Assembly: GCA_013151585.1 (NCBI GenBank)
Contig: JAADHY010000428.1
Coordinates: 1 to 14,700 of the forward strand
Direction: 5' to 3'
Length of the DNA stretch: 14,700 nucleotides
Source of the DNA: Planctomycetota bacterium
Lineage (GTDB): Bacteria > Planctomycetota > Planctomycetia > Planctomycetales > Planctomycetaceae
The notes under the pieces were generated by a model, which did not search any database, was not told the DNA's origin, and worked only from the letters and a program-made list of their open reading frames with translations. Positions 13,548-14,700 of the stretch are shown piece by piece; the stretch's first letter is position 1, and the number at the start of each line of letters is the position of its first letter. The position numbers and the translations under genes are program-made.

Positions 13548-14700
13548 CTACCGGGGCTCTTTCTGCGCTTCGGGGGCCGCCTCTTTGCCTGGGACTGGTG
13601 ATTTCTCGGCGGTCTCCTCGTCGCGTCCGCTCAGCCGGGCTCGCGCCCGCTTCACTTGCGGCTCAAACTCCAAGTTGGACGCGTAAAGCGTAATGATGCT
13701 GTTCCAGATCTTCCGGGCTTCCAGAACTTTTCCTTCCTCAAACAGCTTGTCCGCGCGCTCCAATGCTTGGTTGATGATCTCAACGCGGTTATCCTCTTGG
13801 TCGCCGGCCGCCTCGATCGACGCGATCTGCTGACGCGCCAAGGCCACGTAAGCCCGGTCTTCCGGCCGATCCTTAAACAGCTCAATCAAGCTCCGATATT
13901 TCTCGATGGCCGTCACCCGGTCACCGAATTGCTCGAACCTCCACGCGTCGATGAAATGCCGTTCGGCTTCCGTTTTCGGTTCACGACCCAGCCGGGCGTC
14001 CGTGATCGCGCGCCGCTTGGCCAAGTGCATCGCGATCTTATCCAGGTACTCCTTGGACCGTTGCGCGTACTCGCCGTCGGGATAACGCTCAAGAAGCGGT
14101 TCTAGATACCGCTCTTTGGCCTCTTGCCATTGAACGGGATCGTCGGTCTCCATCAGCTTCTGGGCTTCCAAAAACAGCTCTTTCTCGCTAGGGGGCCATA
14201 AAGACCAAGCAATGACGCCGATCAAAAGAACCAGACACGAAGCGAGGAACCAAGTCTGCTCGTAGAAGGGGCCTTCCTTCCGCTTTCGGCGTTTCTTTTT
14301 CTTCTTTTTTGGGCTGGCCTTTTTCTGGTCGATGATCTTTGTCAGTTCCGGGTGGACGTCTTCAATCGTTTTGACCGCCTTGTGGTCCGTATCCGCCCGG
14401 ATGGCCGACTCGATCTGGTTTTTGACCTCGTTCAGCCGATAGAGAACGAAGGCGGCATCGTGGGGACGCTTGTCCGGATCCTTTTCCAAAAGCTGGCGGA
14501 CCAGTTCTTCCAAAGGCTCGGGGCAATCGTCAACAAACTCGGAAATGCGAGGAATTTCTCCTTGGACGTGCTGGAAAAGCATCTCGGCCTGTGACTCGCC
14601 GTGGTAGGGCGTGCGGCCGGTGAGCATCTCGAACAAAACACATCCCAAGGCGTAAAGGTCCGTTTTGTGCGTGATGGGTTGTTTGCCCGTGATTTGTTCC
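13548..14700 (-). CDS. Transmembrane Ser/Thr protein kinase (PknB/Hanks type), 5' part beyond the window
   Basis: 383 residues are present and the frame stays open at the right edge, so the N-lobe and catalytic loop are missing from view. The visible part begins in kinase subdomain VIII-IX (THKTDLYALGCVLFEMLTGR, 11-30 of the fragment) and runs through subdomain XI (LLEKDPDKRPHDAAFVLYRL). A juxtamembrane stretch of Lys/Arg (PKKKKKKRRKRK) precedes one membrane segment (TWFLASCLVLLIGVIAWSLW), consistent with a cytoplasmic kinase. The extracytoplasmic part of about 230 residues is helical and tetratricopeptide-like (DPVQWQEAKERYLEPLLERY, FGDRVTAIEKYRSLIELF, FEEGKVLEARKIWNSIITLY) and ends in a Glu/Lys/Pro-rich tail. 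Such kinases are numerous in Planctomycetota. The periplasmic repeats may sense or bind a partner; target proteins are unknown. An internal TTG at 14648 is not the start, because the kinase motif continues upstream of it. Confidence 0.92.
   Translation of the reverse strand, partial: EQITGKQPITHKTDLYALGCVLFEMLTGRTPYHGESQAEMLFQHVQGEIPRISEFVDDCPEPLEELVRQLLEKDPDKRPHDAAFVLYRLNEVKNQIESAIRADTDHKAVKTIEDVHPELTKIIDQKKASPKKKKKKRRKRKEGPFYEQTWFLASCLVLLIGVIAWSLWPPSEKELFLEAQKLMETDDPVQWQEAKERYLEPLLERYPDGEYAQRSKEYLDKIAMHLAKRRAITDARLGREPKTEAERHFIDAWRFEQFGDRVTAIEKYRSLIELFKDRPEDRAYVALARQQIASIEAAGDQEDNRVEIINQALERADKLFEEGKVLEARKIWNSIITLYASNLEFEPQVKRARARLSGRDEETAEKSPVPGKEAAPEAQKEPR

Overview
The window is about 60% GC and densely coded. 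It most resembles a Planctomycetota chromosome, possibly a Pirellulales-type lineage. The pointers are a bacterial formyltransferase of the tetrahydromethanopterin C1 pathway, a Ser/Thr protein kinase with a transmembrane segment and a helical repeat tail, a family 11 rhamnogalacturonan lyase, and large GT-C type membrane proteins of low similarity to model families. The assignment is an inference from gene content, without a database search. I saw no rRNA, tRNA, CRISPR array, insertion sequence or phage gene.

Layout. Positions 1-341 hold no supportable complete gene. A plus-strand gene (342-1865) encodes an unusual fusion: a signal-like N-terminus, a shortened molybdate-binding-protein-like segment, a class I SAM methyltransferase domain, and a second copy of that domain with a degenerate SAM site. 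Convergent to it is a polytopic GT-C/PMT_2-like membrane protein (1899-3254, minus). A co-directional minus-strand cluster follows, in transcription order: XRE-cupin regulator (7472-6879), threonine dehydrogenase tdh (6778-5735), 2-amino-3-ketobutyrate CoA ligase kbl (5659-4469) and formylmethanofuran:H4MPT formyltransferase ftr (4403-3504). A URO-D superfamily gene (8670-7636) lies upstream on the same strand. From 8873 the plus strand carries a glycerophosphodiester phosphodiesterase, a secreted PL11 rhamnogalacturonan lyase and a GT87-like membrane glycosyltransferase. A minus-strand Ser/Thr kinase (13548 to beyond 14700) is convergent with the last of these and is cut by the window edge.

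How the genes may work together. Tdh and Kbl together turn threonine into glycine and acetyl-CoA. The XRE-cupin regulator has a plausible promoter whose -10 box lies inside a 16-bp palindrome, which suggests autoregulation and possibly control of the genes behind it. Ftr at the end of this run would tie threonine/glycine catabolism to C1 metabolism, but this rests only on gene order. The PL11 lyase indicates attack on rhamnogalacturonan I of pectin outside the cytoplasm.

The most unusual item is the methyltransferase fusion at 342-1865. The candidate regulatory palindrome at 7523-7538 and the tdh-kbl-ftr arrangement come next.
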